DNA of 64,000 bases from Panonychus citri (Eukaryota > Arthropoda > Arachnida > Trombidiformes > Tetranychidae), in contig NW_026515416.1 in assembly GCF_014898815.1 (NCBI RefSeq), forward strand, positions 1,178,001-1,242,000, in the 5' to 3' direction. Position numbers and translations under genes: made by a program. Positions 29,459 to 43,900 of the stretch are shown in pieces. The notes beneath the pieces were generated by a model, which saw only the letters and a list, made by a program, of their open reading frames with translations, was not told the origin of the DNA and searched no databases. How positions within the stretch are numbered: position 1 is the stretch's first letter; each line of letters begins with the position of its first letter.

Positions 29459-30453
29459 ATTGTAGATATTAGATGACAAGATGAAAGATGAAAGATGATG
29501 AGGTTTATGGATGAGGATGATGAAGGATGATGAGGTATTTTGATATGTTCCAAGTTTTTCTCCTTCCAAAGTAACTTGTACTTTCTCTTGTTTCAAACGA
29601 AATGAAAACTGGTCGAGATGAAGAAGAGAAATCTCTCTCTCTCTCTCGCCTTGGTCATCATCATCATCATCTTCTTCTCTCTCTCAATCTCTCTTTCTCT
29701 CTTTCTTTTTTTCTTTCTTTCTTATAACAAACTAGCTCGTTCGCTCCCAATAATCTTCCGTTCAAACTTTTCTCTCTCTCTCTCTCTCTTTCTCTGTCTG
29801 TCTATCTCTCTTTCTTTTCATCTTTCCATTGACTCTCCCAATCATCTTCATCTTTCTTCATCCTCATCATCAACATACTCGTGACATCATCTCTTTACAA
29901 ATTTTACGAAAGAGAGAAAACTTTCCCTTTCTTTTTCTCTTTCATTTAACAATTTAAATGATTATTAACTAGAATACCTTTTACTTAGACTTTTCAATTA
30001 AATTTCATTAATTTACTCAGTTTAACCTTGCAGTTAATTTGTTTCATCTCAGATTATTATTCAAACTATTATCATGCTACTGAATTTTATCAGATCAAGA
30101 TAATCATTATTATTATTATCACTTTGATAACTTCGTTCTCGTTAATCATCAATTAACCAGCACGTTCTTCCTCATCTTTAATCATCAATTTATCATTCCA
30201 TCGACTCTCTCTCTCTCTCTCTCTCTCCTCTACCCAAATTTATCATCATTTCCACCCACTTATTGTCTTTCTTTTCCTCTTTCTATTTCCCTGATAACCC
30301 AAATCCAGAAAAAACTCCTTGGCAACTCATTGTTTTGATTATCTAACTAATGATAATTTCTCAGTGTAAATCATTCAATTCTGGTGTCTACTTGTTAATT
30401 CATTGTCTACACTTATCTCAATCATTTAATTGTCACAATTAAAAGACACAATT
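29459..30453. promoter_or_regulatory. Divergent promoter interval, VWC-VWD gene and BBS9
   Basis: Nearly 1 kb between two divergent start codons. Pyrimidine-rich (CT)n clusters lie at 29630-29710, 29770-29825 and 30206-30228. No clear TATA box or other named element. No gene seen. Confidence 0.5.
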
Positions 30454-30964
30454 ATGTCACTATTTCGTGCTCGAGATTGGTGGACAACCAATGCAGGAAG
30501 TGATGAAACTTTCGGACCAGCGTCTTTAGTAATCGCTAATATTGATAATAGTCGAGACAATTCAGGTAAGAGAATTACAATTACAATTAAATTAACTACT
30601 CGAACTAAGGAAAAACACTAATCAAAATGAAAGTGATCACTTTGAAGATCACAAATCATTACCAAAGGTAAATTAGTGTAAATCATTGATGTTCAGCAAC
30701 AATAACAATTGACCAAAGTGACCATAGTGATCAGAATGACCAGTGAAGCAAATTTAAAAACCAATATATTGACCATTCGAAGAGACAATAATGATTGGCA
30801 GAAGCAATAAACTCTAATAGTAATAATCAAAGTATCAATAGCCATGGTAATTAGATGATTATCATGATTTGTTGTTGTTGTTGATTAACAATTATGTTGA
30901 TTGCTTTTTCCATCCTTTTGTATAATAATAACAAAGGCTCAAATTTAGGAACAGATTAAGAGGA

Positions 30965-31003
<39 letters not shown>

Positions 31004-32060
31004 CCTGATTAAGAGGATTAACTGATTAATCTGACTGATAAACTTACACCGCACAAAGAAGCCGTTCAGTTAATCATATCTTAATCCTAAGAACAGTTTT
31101 TTTCTTATGTATCTAATTGTTTATATCATCGTATTGGTCACTCAGCTCTTCTCATCTTGACCACACAATAGATTTGCATGGAAATGAGTGTTTCTTTTCA
31201 TGTACTAATAGGAATTGAATATTACTTGGAAAAATAGAAAAGGAAGATGATGAAAGAGAGAGAGAGAGTCAGGTAAATATCGCCGAGAGGGTTTTCTCTC
31301 TCTCTTTCTCCCTTTCTCTGTCTCCCTTGTCTTTTGCAAGAGAAATGATGAGAAGCGGAATTCTTGTTGAGCGTAACTAACAACTCTTCATAGTTAGTTG
31401 ATTGTTTTGGTTACTCGAGTCGCGACAGAGATTAAAATGAGACTTGGGTTCTCCTCATCCTCATCACTAGTAACAAGAGTAGCATCATCTTCATCTTGAG
31501 AGTGTCCACCAAAAAGTGACTGTCAATTGTAGTTAAGGTTTTGGTCAATTTATGATGGCCTCATAAAAACCTCTTATCGATTGGTTGATATTTCAAGTCA
31601 GATTTAAATCTTAAGATAATTTAGTTTCTCAGGACAATTTACAGGGTGGGTGGTGATTCCTTTATTATCTACTGATAGTATCTAAAGAGAGATGATGATG
31701 ATGGAGAGATGAAGAGGCGGTGGAGAGGGAGAGAGACAAACAACAAGAGAAAAAGGATTATCTCGTCATGATAAATACGAAGAAGGAAAAATGTTCAATC
31801 TACCGACCTACACAGAGAAGAGAGAAAGAGAGAGAGAGAGAGCGAGATAAAAAAGAAGATAAAAGATGAAGATAATACTTGAAGACGATGCTCAGGATGA
31901 TGATAATGATGCTGGAATGTCAATGATTATTGTTATTAGTCAATGAATGAATTGATTTTAATCTTTAATAACTACTAATCATAAGAACGACTCTCGAAAC
32001 CCATCAATTTAACAACAATTTAGACCAACAATTTACGACTTTCAATTCTCACGCTTTTCC

Positions 32061-32101
<41 letters not shown>

Positions 32102-35100
32102 CTCATCTCTTTTTCTCCATATCAATCAATCAACCATGATGAAAGATTCTAACAGTTTGTCTTCAATGGAAATTCATCAAAATAATACAACATTCACCAT
32201 AGACGATTCCATAGACTTGAAACGAATTGATCAAACTTAGATTTTACTGAATAATAATAATTGTTGTCATTCTGTTGATCAACTTGTTAACTAATTAGGA
32301 GACAATTAAGTTAATTGGTAAAGAGACAGGAAATCGTTTGGTTTGATTTTACGAGAGAAATAAATTCATTGATGATTATCAAGTTTTCGGATGATTTATG
32401 ATTTCAATTGATGAGGAAAAAGTTTCATGATGATTCAATTTTTATCTCATTGACAATCAGAAAGATAATGATGATAATATGATGATGTCTTTTCTTTTTA
32501 TTTTTATTTTTTTTCCAAAAAAAAAAAGATAAAATAATAACTGGAAGTCATGAAGGAATATTGAGAATCTATTCAACCGCCAATACGATTGATGATAAAA
32601 CACTGAAACCATTTCAAGCCAATGATCTTCTTCTTGAAATTGACCTGCGACAACCGATCCTACAATTAGCCTCAGGGCAACTTCTATCAGCAAGTAAATC
32701 CCTTCATTTGGCTGTTCTACACCCAAGGAAAATATCAATCTACTCAGCGGCAGGTAAATTGTTTCCCTAATTCAATCAACATTATAATCAAAAAAAAATT
32801 ATCAAATCTCATTCCCTAAATTGTTTCAAACCTTTCAAATTGATTTGATTGTTTATCTATTGTGTGGACACAGATGATCACTGGACTTATATATTCAGGT
32901 ACACAGGTATAAAGATATTTACAGTTAACAATTTAACCCAAATTAGGGCAACAATTTACAATTGTATTGTAATAATAATAATAATTAGTATCATCATCTT
33001 ATTGGAAAAGGTTTACCATAATCAAATAAACAGTTTGCTTGGACGTTTGCACAACTGTGATTGTATTAACCTGAAAACATAAATAATCAACAATCAATTG
33101 AACAATTAAACATTAACAATGGTAAATAATAATATTATTGAGAAAGAGAAAGTAAAAAAATTAAACTGTTGAACAATTTAATACATTGTGTCAACAATTA
33201 AACACTATGGATTCAAATACCTGTGTAACTAATGTAAATGTCAACTATTCAATTGTTAATTGTCATCTATTGATATTATGTGATGATTATGATTATCAGA
33301 ATTAGTTATGCCATTAGGTATGCAAATTGTTTACAACAATTAAGATGATCATTTAGTAGGTAATTAGACGGTTTTGAGTATTTTAAGTCAGTAATTAAAG
33401 GATAAACTTACATAGGGAATTGTAAGTTAGTCAGTTAAAAGTTTATTTTGAGAGTCGAAAAACTTGTTTCTTTAATTGTTATTAACTTTTCAACGAGAAA
33501 ATTAAGGAGTAAAAAGTAATTTATTAATGATTAGAATCATTTTAATCATAGTTTTCACCACTAATCGTCATTAATCAATTGGAAAACAATTTAAATTTAG
33601 TTAACCTCCTAATGTGTGTGGTATTATCATGATTATTGTTATTGTTGTTGTAAGATTTAAATCTTTACCTAAAGATGAATCAAAGTTAATTGTTAATGGT
33701 AATTTGATTCAGTTGTTTAATTTGATGGTGAACACTTTCAATCCACGCTTATGTTGAAGATAATCAATGAGATATTTAATATATTTAATTACTAATGATT
33801 GGTAACAATCAATTTGTTTATTATTCAACTGGTTGTGAAGGTTAATTAACAAAAAACGCACTCGGAACCTTTTGATAGTTAATTTAATCCGCAATTTAAA
33901 TAATCATTTACTGAGTTGATTGTTTATCTAAATCATTTTGATGATTGGAAAAGGCAATCAGCCAAATTGATTAAATTAGATGGACAACAAAAAAAAACAA
34001 TAATGTTGTTAATTGTTGATTTGATAATTAGTCTAAACTAAAGTGTAACTTTAATCACTTTCACCTTTTGTTTGTGATGTTTGATTGTTTACCTTTAATT
34101 GCTAATTAAAGATGAATGAGTTTAATTGTTTAAACAACAAAGCTGATCAAAGGAAAACAAAGTTAATCCAGTTTTCGTTTGCTTTTCAATTGTCCGGATT
34201 AAAAGATTAAAATAATTGTAAATGATCACATATCCAATTGAATTATCGAAACAACTGATTAGTGATTAAATAATTAGCGACAATCAGATGGATTGAAGTT
34301 TTCATGGGAAAAAAAGTGAATTGTCATCTAAATGTTAATGTTAAACAATTAACTCTTTGTGAACATCTTAAATAATTAAAGGATTGGAAATGATTTCTAA
34401 ATCAGTGAAGATTAGTTTCCATGAGAATCAATGAAAAACCTCAATCTCTGTCCATGAGTTAATCCTCTTTCTCATCCCAATTACCACCGAAGGGATAATC
34501 CTCTATCTCCTTTTGCCTTTCGAAAATGCTAAGAGATTATCAAAGCCAATCAACGGCTAGACAAGCAAAAAGCCAGAATAAAACAAAAGGGAAACAATTG
34601 ATTAACTAATTATCGGTTTTCTTTTCCAAACATTAGCGACAATTGGAGTCACAGAATATGGTTCGTCTTATAACGTGTTACTTATTTACGAACACAATTT
34701 ACCTCAAAGTGCCTACAATTTCACGATTGGACCTTTCGGTCAGGTGAAAGGTCGTGATTTTCTGTGTGTCCAGTCAATGGATGGAACTTTATCTTTCTAT
34801 GAGCAGGAAAGTTTCGCCTTCAGTCGCCATTTGACCAATTTCATGTTACCAGGTCCATTTATTTATCTACCGACAACCGATTCATTTATTATCTCCAATG
34901 GTTCTTGGTATCTTGAATCATTTCGCTATCAAGTTCTGGCCATTTCCAGGGGAACTGAGACCAAATCATTTGATGATCATGATAATAATCTAAGAGGATT
35001 ATCTGGATCACCATCAACAGGTATTATCCCTTCATCGGGCTCCTCTGGCCGTCGTATTACACCCGATTGGTCATTGATGATCGGTGAACCATTACTCGAA

Positions 35101-38100
35101 ATTCAGACTCACACGTTGGACAAAAGGTCAATCTGGTTGTGGCTCTTGGTGAACGTAATTTATATCTAATCAGAGATTCAGGAACAATCAGTTGGATGAA
35201 AAAGTTGAACTTTACTCCTTTCGCTCTCTCCTCACACCTCAACTCATCTTCCGATGGTGTTATCATCCTGGTTGCCAGTGAGAATGGTAATCTACTAATC
35301 TATTCAGGAAATTGCTTACGATGGTCAAGTCAACTTCCTTTCACTCCAATCGCCATGGGAAGAGGCTCATTTATCAATATTCATGGAGCTTTGTTACCCT
35401 TTCACCTTCCGGTGAATTGGCTGCTTCTTACTTGGGTACATGTCCATCAGCCTCTTTATCATCGACAGCAAATCGCACAGATGACCAAGGGTCAAGTGTC
35501 AATGTGAATTATGCAGATACTGAAGCTGAACTTTCTGAATTACGTCGGATTATCGCAACATTTAACTCTAATCCCTCATCAATACCATCGGGCGATAATA
35601 CAACTGGACTTAGATCATCATCTAAATATGGATCAGAATCAGATGATGATTGTTGTGATATCAAAGTAACTTTGGGAAATGTGGTAACATCACTGGTCAG
35701 ATCATCAACTGGACATGTTATTGATGATTTACTACCCATGGTTTCATTGACAATCTCGTTAAATTGTAAAAATTCAGTTTCCAATGTAAGAATTTCAATT
35801 GAATCATCCTCACCGATCGTCTTTGAACCACCTCTTTTAACTTATCCTTCATTAACGATGGGCAATGAAACCCAACTGACCACCTTAATTGCAACATTAT
35901 CCAATCTAATTTTACCTGTTAATCTATCATCATCCATCCTGATTACTTATACAAACGCCTCAGGTAGTCCTCGAGTTTATCGTAAACCATTTCATCTTCC
36001 TCTATCCTTGATTTGTCGTTTTCACTCATCATCTTCATCATCATTGACAACAACAACAACAACAACTTCACCTTCATCTCCACCTCAACCTATCGAAGTG
36101 AATTTAACTGTTCAAGGTTCGATTAACCTAAGAACCATTTTCAGTGATCTCACCATTAATCCAACATCATGTTCATCTTCAGGTCAACCTTCATCTCCAC
36201 CAATACAACCATCAATCTCTGCAAGTGATTCAATTGAATCAAACAATTTATCAATCAGTTTCTATATCGATACAATGTCAATTGTAACAATCACCAGTGG
36301 AATCAAAATGAAAGGCTCATTGAATAAGATTAAATTACGATCAGATAATCTTCATGGTATCTCGTTAATCGCTAATGAGCTAATCTACCGATGTAAATCA
36401 TCAGGAATACATTTGGAAACAGTTTATTATGATCGTTCATCTCTTCCCCTTGAATTGTATCTTAATTGTTTAGAGAGACGATTTAATCTTCGTAATAGGA
36501 TTAAAAGTCTCTCATTAACCCTGGCAATTAAGACGAGTTACTTTCGAGCGGTTCAAAAGCGATTACTGATCAAATTTAAAGATCGTAATCCAACTCCATT
36601 ATCTAATCTCGATATACTTTTGGATGAAATTTACTCCAAGGTAAAAGATTTTGGATTAACAATTAACAATTAACTTTTTTCTCAATTAAATCAGCAAAAT
36701 ATTTAATAGAAATGATAATCGTTGAAACTTGTTACCTAATTTGTTTTTCATCAAGAGTTTAGATTCTCAGATTGATTAACATTATCATGATTCTGATTGT
36801 GATTAATAATATCAAGAGATCAAGAGGAAACGAGATCATCATTAGTTAATCCAATTTGAGTTTTTCTTTATCTCTCAATACAATCAGTAAATTGCGACAA
36901 GCTGATTACTAAATTGCTCATGATGATTAAGATTAGTAAACATTATAAACTTCAACCCAGTTTTAACTAATCATTGATTTAAATTCTGGATCAAGTTACA
37001 TTTTTGTTTTAAATTGTGATTATCTTATTGTATCAACAACAACAACAAGAAAAATTTAATCCAAATTAATGATTGATTATCAAAAATTGTTGATTTGATT
37101 AATCTGAATGAAAGTTGTTCACTAATTATTAACTACTGGGTGTTGTTATTAATAAATAAATATCCAAGTAAATTGCAATTAGTTAATTGGAATAGGGAAA
37201 AATATTTATTAGAAAACAGGTAAGGTTAAGATTGATTGGAAAGTAGAAAAACAAATCTAATCAAATTAGATGATTTTTAATGATTTAGAGAGATGGTAAT
37301 TTAATTTATTGATTCACAATTTACCTTGACAATCAAGTTTAAACAACTTGATCAGTTGATTACTCTTGTTGACAGTGAGTGTTGTTTGTCAACACAGGAA
37401 GAAACATCAATCAACAATCATTAAGAAAAACGTTAATATCATTAATTAACTAACTTTAAAGTAATAGTTTCAATGAGAAAAATGATTAACTTTAATCGTA
37501 ATTAAATACAATCAACGTTGAGAAATAAGTAAAAAAAAAGAGAGACGATAATTAACTTGATTAGTTGATTTAATAGTTTGTTTGTTTTTTATATTTACTT
37601 TGATTCTTGATCAAAGTAAATGTATCAAGTTGGGATAAATTTGATTCTGATGTTGATTAAGATTAACTGGTGATTAGTTGATTGAATCAATTTTGGTTAA
37701 TTGCTAATACCAAATGAATATAATATCAAATATACATGATATATAAGATTTAAATTGTTCACTTTTGATTATTTCTGTAATATAATTTATCCTCCCAATC
37801 AATTGATAATCAACTTATTAAAAGGTGATTCCAATTGATTATCAATCTTTAATTGTCTTGAAATCATTTGATTTAAATGATGAGAGAAACCTTTTTTTTC
37901 AGCTGATGATTGATTATTACATTTAAATGAATATTTCATCAGGAGAAATTAACAATTAAGTTAATTATACAGAAACAATTTATGGTTTAGATGATTAAGA
38001 ATATTGAATCTCAATGAGATATTAAACTCAACAGGGTGTGAGCTTCAACAATCAACCAATTTTAATCATGATTGATTGTTTGGCTTAATGTTGATTTTGT

Positions 38101-40410
38101 TAAATTACATTTTCTCAACAATAACAATCAATTTAAATCATTTCCAATTGATGAAAATAATCCAATACAATTACCCTCCAGGTTAACTGATTAAAATTGG
38201 CTTGTTGATTATGATTATCATTTGATTAGGAAAAGTTTCACAATGAAATCTATTGATAATCAATTGTCTTTGTTATTTAATTAGTTTTTCGTGTTGAAAA
38301 ATTGAATTTTAATTGTTTCATTAACTAAACAATTAAAATGAATTTTGATCAACCATCATTACCATTTAGTGTATCCAAAATTGTATTAACAATTAATTAA
38401 CAACAGAGTAACATGATTGTGCCGTTAATTGTTCAATTACATTATTGTTAATTGTTGTAATCAATGTTTTCATTTAAAGGTATTGAACCTGAAAACGTTA
38501 CAATCAAATAATTTATTATCACCATTAAAACTTTAGCCCATTAGTTAAGTATTATTATTATCAAATTAATTAAATTTATTAGTCTGATAATGTTAATCAA
38601 CAAGAGGCTTAATAGATTGTTGATTTATTTTCAATTCAATTGAAGTTAATTACAACGATAAAATAAAAATTAACTAAATCATCAAGTAAGAAAAAAGTAA
38701 AAGTAAAAATTTTCAAGAGCATTAATCAAATAATGGAAATACTAATCAAACCTGATTAACTTTCACAATCAAATTAAAGAAACAAGTTAATTATAATTGA
38801 TAAAGAGGAAAGAGACTCTTAATTGTGACCCAATTGCTTATCAATTGTAAGTAATTAAGTATTAATCCAATAGCAACAAGATTTGAATACTCGATCAATT
38901 TTGATTTTCAAGTGACAGTCAAAACTGACCAGTGGTCAGTCCACTTGGTTATCTTTGTATTATCTTGAAATCAATGGTATTTAAATGATATTTAACATCA
39001 TCGTGATTACTTTGAAACTTACCTGTGGTCCAAACAATTATGATCATTAACATTTTACCAATTCTATCAATGGCTCTAAATGTCCACTTGATTGTCCATC
39101 TTGATTAGGAACCTTCATTGTCCTAATTAGTGATATCATTTTGGAAGATCTCATATTTATCTTAAGCTCATCTCTTTCAAATTGTAGTTTCAATTCATCA
39201 TCTTCATAGTTTTAACCTTGGATTTTGTATCACCAATAAGATTTGATTGTTTTCTTGTATTTGATTAACTTAATTGTCATTTTTTTTTTGCTTCGATGTT
39301 GAAGTTTTCAAATGTTCATTAGTGTTGATATTTAATTGTTTCATTCTCAATTGTTTCAGATACTTTCATTAACTAATCAACTTGTCACTAGTCAAGCTGA
39401 ATTTGAACGATCAACTAATCAATTGGCCTCTGCAACTCAATTAATTCACAATTTACTTGAAATTGTTGGTAAAATGAAACCTGATGAAGTTAAATTGATG
39501 AAAAGCATTTGGTCAACATCAATTAGACCTGATTCTGATGAGGTAAGTTAATAATCAACAATTAAGTCATTAATCAAATTGATTTGATTATATTTAAAAC
39601 CACAAAGAGTCAGAAATTAAGTGTAAATGATTAACTGACTAATTTTCAATATCGTATAAATTATTTGGTGATCAAAGTGATTTGATTTATCGCTCACAAT
39701 CAAACTGATGCAGCGATGATTAACTTAATTATAATTTTAATCATACTGTTAAATCAACCGCGATTATGAAGCAAATTAATTTTTAATTTTCTACCAATCA
39801 ACAAAGTTAATCTTATTTGTACCATTTTTTTTAAATAGTTACGATCACGCAGATTTAATTATAATAAATTTAGCTACGATTTAATCAAATTGTGATCAGT
39901 GTGAATTAATCAGCGTGAGCTTCAAGTTTGTTTACAAAATTAAAATAAATTATCGCAAATTTTGATCATTAAGAAGATTTCAATCCAATTTAAAGTTGTT
40001 ATACTAAATCAATCTAAATGCTGACTGATTAATTATTGATTCAAATTCATTTTATCGAAGAGAGAAATTTAATTTTTTCATTAATTCTTGATTCTCGTTT
40101 TTAATTGTTCCAGGGATGGGAAGAACGGGTCGAACTTGCTCTTAGTTCAGAGCTAACGAACAGTTCTAATCGTCCAGGTAAAGATCAACTTTCGACTGAT
40201 TCTCAATTTACCAATGGTATTCTCGAAATGTCAACTGATTGCGACAATTTAAAGACGTTGATTACAAATTATGTTGATCAAATACTTTCATGTGGATCGA
40301 CAACAATAACTAATCCGATTGAGATTAAATCTCCTCGAGATGGATCAACATTCATGATAACAACCACATCAGTAGCTGAAGTTATCAATGAAATTGATAA
40401 TCAAAGTTAA
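30454..40410 (+). CDS. BBS9: BBS9 / PTHB1, BBSome subunit, with two frame breaks
   Basis: Structural subunit of the BBSome, which moves membrane cargo in cilia. Exons: 30454-30565, 32529-32753, 34637-36640, 39360-39542 and 40114-40410. Conserved stretches are MSLFRARDWWTTNAGSDETF, DKIITGSHEGILRIYS, LRQPILQLASGQ, LHLAVLHPRKISIYS, GQVKGRDFLCVQSMDGTLSF, LPGPFIYLPTTDSF, VALGERNLYLI, FRAVQKRLLIKFKDR and GWEERVELALSS. The large exon changes frame twice. Near 35123-35128 an A is missing from AAAAGG, and near 35389-35394 a T is missing from GCTTTG. Restoring both frames gives about 940 residues (human 887). Introns and full conservation argue against a dead gene, so consensus error is the first explanation. 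The exon 2 acceptor directly follows 11 A residues. It converges with DAP1. Confidence 0.93.
36641..39359 (+). other. BBS9 intron 3, no gene seen
   Basis: 2.7 kb of very AT-rich intron packed with TTAATTG, TTGATTA and CAATTAA words. No exon, RNA gene or transposon was recognised. Confidence 0.6.
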
Positions 40411-40969
40411 TCATCATCACAATCAATCAATATAATTACTATTATCGTAAACATTTAACCAATTTAATTTATGAATGAGATGAAAATAAAGGACTGATGA
40501 CCTGAAGAGAGAGAGAGAGAGGTCATCAGATCATCAAGAAAACAATCATTTGTTTTACAATCTAATTGTAGACAATTAACTGATTGTCTTGTCTGAAAAT
40601 CAAAACAAAGTTTAACCACAAATCATTGATTATCATCAGGATTGTACAACAATTAGCTTTGTAATACATGGAGTATATAAGTAATCAAGTAACCAATGTA
40701 CTTGATTGATTCTCATTTTTGCCCTTTTGTTAATTATGGATTAGTTAATTAAATTGTTCAATTCGAACGCCAAAAAATATCTTAATTGTTCCCAAAATAT
40801 CTGCCCTTTAACTTTTTTTTTGTTGATTTTGTTTTGATGCTTTTAAATTTTATCGCATTTGCTTTTCTATGAACACAATTATAATTTTTTCACTGGGCAG
40901 TTGATTAGTTGTGGTCATTGAGGTTCATCACATTTATGCGGGTTGAGGTGTGGTTGATTGCCCACTAAT

Positions 40970-43900
40970 CTATTTCCTTGGTTGTTGGATGGTGTGGTTC
41001 TTTGGGTGGGATGGACGATAATCGTGAGCGGCCGTTGGCTTCTCATGGAATGCCTTGATTGCTTCGGGAGGGAAATCAGCGTCACCCTGTTTCATGAATA
41101 ATAAATAAACGGAGAAAATAAGAGAAACGATTATTAGCAATTTATACAATTCCATTGACAATTTAATGGAAACATACTCGTGCAACTGCACCCGAAATAA
41201 CAATATTCTGGGTCTTTGGTGGACTTTCAGATATCGGGATTCCAGTTTCTTCTTCGGCCTCTTCATCAACTGGTCGAGTTTCCTTTTCCTCTTTAGGTTT
41301 TTCCGGTTTATGTTGAGTGATTCTCATCCCACCAACTTTAACTGTTAAACAATTGAACGAAAATATCGATTAGTTATCATTGAACAATCAATTATGTTGT
41401 TGATTCGAGATCAACTTTCATATTTTACAAAATGGACAATTAATTTCATCCCAATGTTAATATTATAATACATTGAGAGTATTAAATAATAAGTTTCAAG
41501 AAAACAATTAATCATATTGGACAGTTAATTGTTGGTAAGTTGACAACAGCGCATTCAAAATTGTTTGATCGTTCAGCAAAAGTGAAAGCAATTGATTGAT
41601 TATTATGCAATTACTTATATATATTTATATATATTTAAAAGGGTAGAGTGATAATTAGAGTATTCAATTTGAGCTAAATTTTGAGGGGCACATGAAAAGA
41701 TATCATGATAATTGAATCATCAAATAGTTAACTGCGAATCGGTGATTAATAAATTGAACTAATATAATTGTTCAGCGGAAAAGATTGAAATAAGTTTCAT
41801 TGAATGATCCAGATAAAAAAAGTGATATGAATAAAAAATAACTGTAAATATTATTCAACAATCAGGCTAATTGTTACTCGTGCGTAATATTAACAAACAA
41901 TCAAAAAATTGTTTTCATTTAAATAAATATCATCAAAAGTGACAAATTCAAATCAATAACATTAACTAACGATATTTAATTCAATTTAATATCATTGCGA
42001 TATAATTTGATTGCTTATAAAGTGATTAAATAACAATTACTTTACATTGATGACAATTTGAAACAATGTTAATCATTAATAAATCATATTTTCTCAGGAT
42101 AATTTCATTGGCAATAATTAAGAGAAAGGTTAATTATTCATTAACTTGATTGTTTATCACTAAAAATCAAAGGTGAAAATAATGATAACAATCATCATGA
42201 TAATTGTAAACAAAGCTAATCATATGTATGAGTTGATTGTAATCAACAAGATATTGATTTTAATCATTGTGTTTGCTTTTCCTGTACACTCAGGATAATA
42301 ATTAAGCTTAAAGGGTTAATTGTAATTCAACAATTGATCAATCAAGAATCATTGAAAAAGGTTATCTACCTTAACTAATGACCATGAAAATGTTAATCAT
42401 TAACAACAATTAAAATGATACAATTTCGTAAACTTGTAAATGATTAACTGATTAACTGATGAGAGCGATTGTCAAGTTGACCTTAAGTCTCTATGTACTA
42501 AACAATTTACTAATTGCTAATTGTAATAACATTAACAAAAAGTTAACGATTAAACAATTAATAAAACTAATCGTTAGGAATTGATAGTAATCATAAAAAT
42601 AAATAATCTAAGAGAGAGAGAGAGAGAGAAAGGTGATTAATCAGTTGATCAATTTAGTTAATTGTCAATGTCCAAATGGGTGTAATCTTTAATTACAATA
42701 GTGGCAACAATTAAGAATGACAATTATAAAAGAAAATGAAACAATTTTAATCAACATTAATTAACTAAACACTTTGCTTAGTCAAGTGATGAATATATTA
42801 TTATATAATTATTTTACTTTCTCTAATCAATGTCGAGGATAATAATAGTAACTATTATCACCCATTATCATTAACAATTGATATCCAATATAATAATGAT
42901 CATGATTGTAATGATTAACATGATCATGATCACAATAACCCTGATTTATTTATACAGATTGTGATTAATCAATGCTGAGTACAGAAAACACAACAATCAA
43001 TTTAAAAACAGTGATTAACTTGTTCACAGGTCCGAATGATCAATTTTTAAGATCATCATTATAATATCACGTTAAAACAAAACAAAAAGGCAAAAGTAAA
43101 CTTAATTGTTGGTAATTAAAGTTAACTGTTAATCAATAACAGTAAATTAATGTTAACAATCAAATATCAAATTTACCATTTAAAGAAAAAAAAAGTAATA
43201 TATTATTTATATTTAAATATAAACAATTAACTGATTGGATTGATTTAGTTTCTCAATTTTTTTTTCTTGAAATGATTACAAACATAATTACAAATCAATA
43301 ACGTGTTCATCATTTGTTTAATTGTCAATCATCATCAGTTGATTCATGTCTCAGGTAAACCAACCGGAACCATGAAAATTGAATATCAATATGAAAACAT
43401 GATAATGAAAGCAAATCAACTGGCAAGATGAATTAGTTGATTGAAATAAATTGATGATCAGAATTGAAAATTAATCACTAATTGCAATTCAAATGAAGAT
43501 GAAATGAAAAAACTATCAATTGAAATTAGATTTTGCTCAATTTTTGCTTAATTATTCAAAATTAATGCAAAAAAATTACCAAATTAAAACGAAGGCAAAT
43601 TAATTGAATTACAAGAAGAAACAAAAAAACAAATTATTCATTCAAAGTGTTAAAGGTTCAGAGTTGAAACATTCAAACAATCAGATGATTATCAGGTAGT
43701 TAATTAAGCTACAATATCTCAATTAAGAAACAATAACATGCGAGGCGTTTAATTTGTTGACAATGCGTTTAAATGGTGGACAAATATAACTGAAGATTTG
43801 ATGATAATTTTGAATAAATGAAATAATGTTGATTCGCGATTAATGTTGTTTGATTAACTAATTATAAATGAGAAAAAAAAAGGTTATTCGCCGAGGTAAC

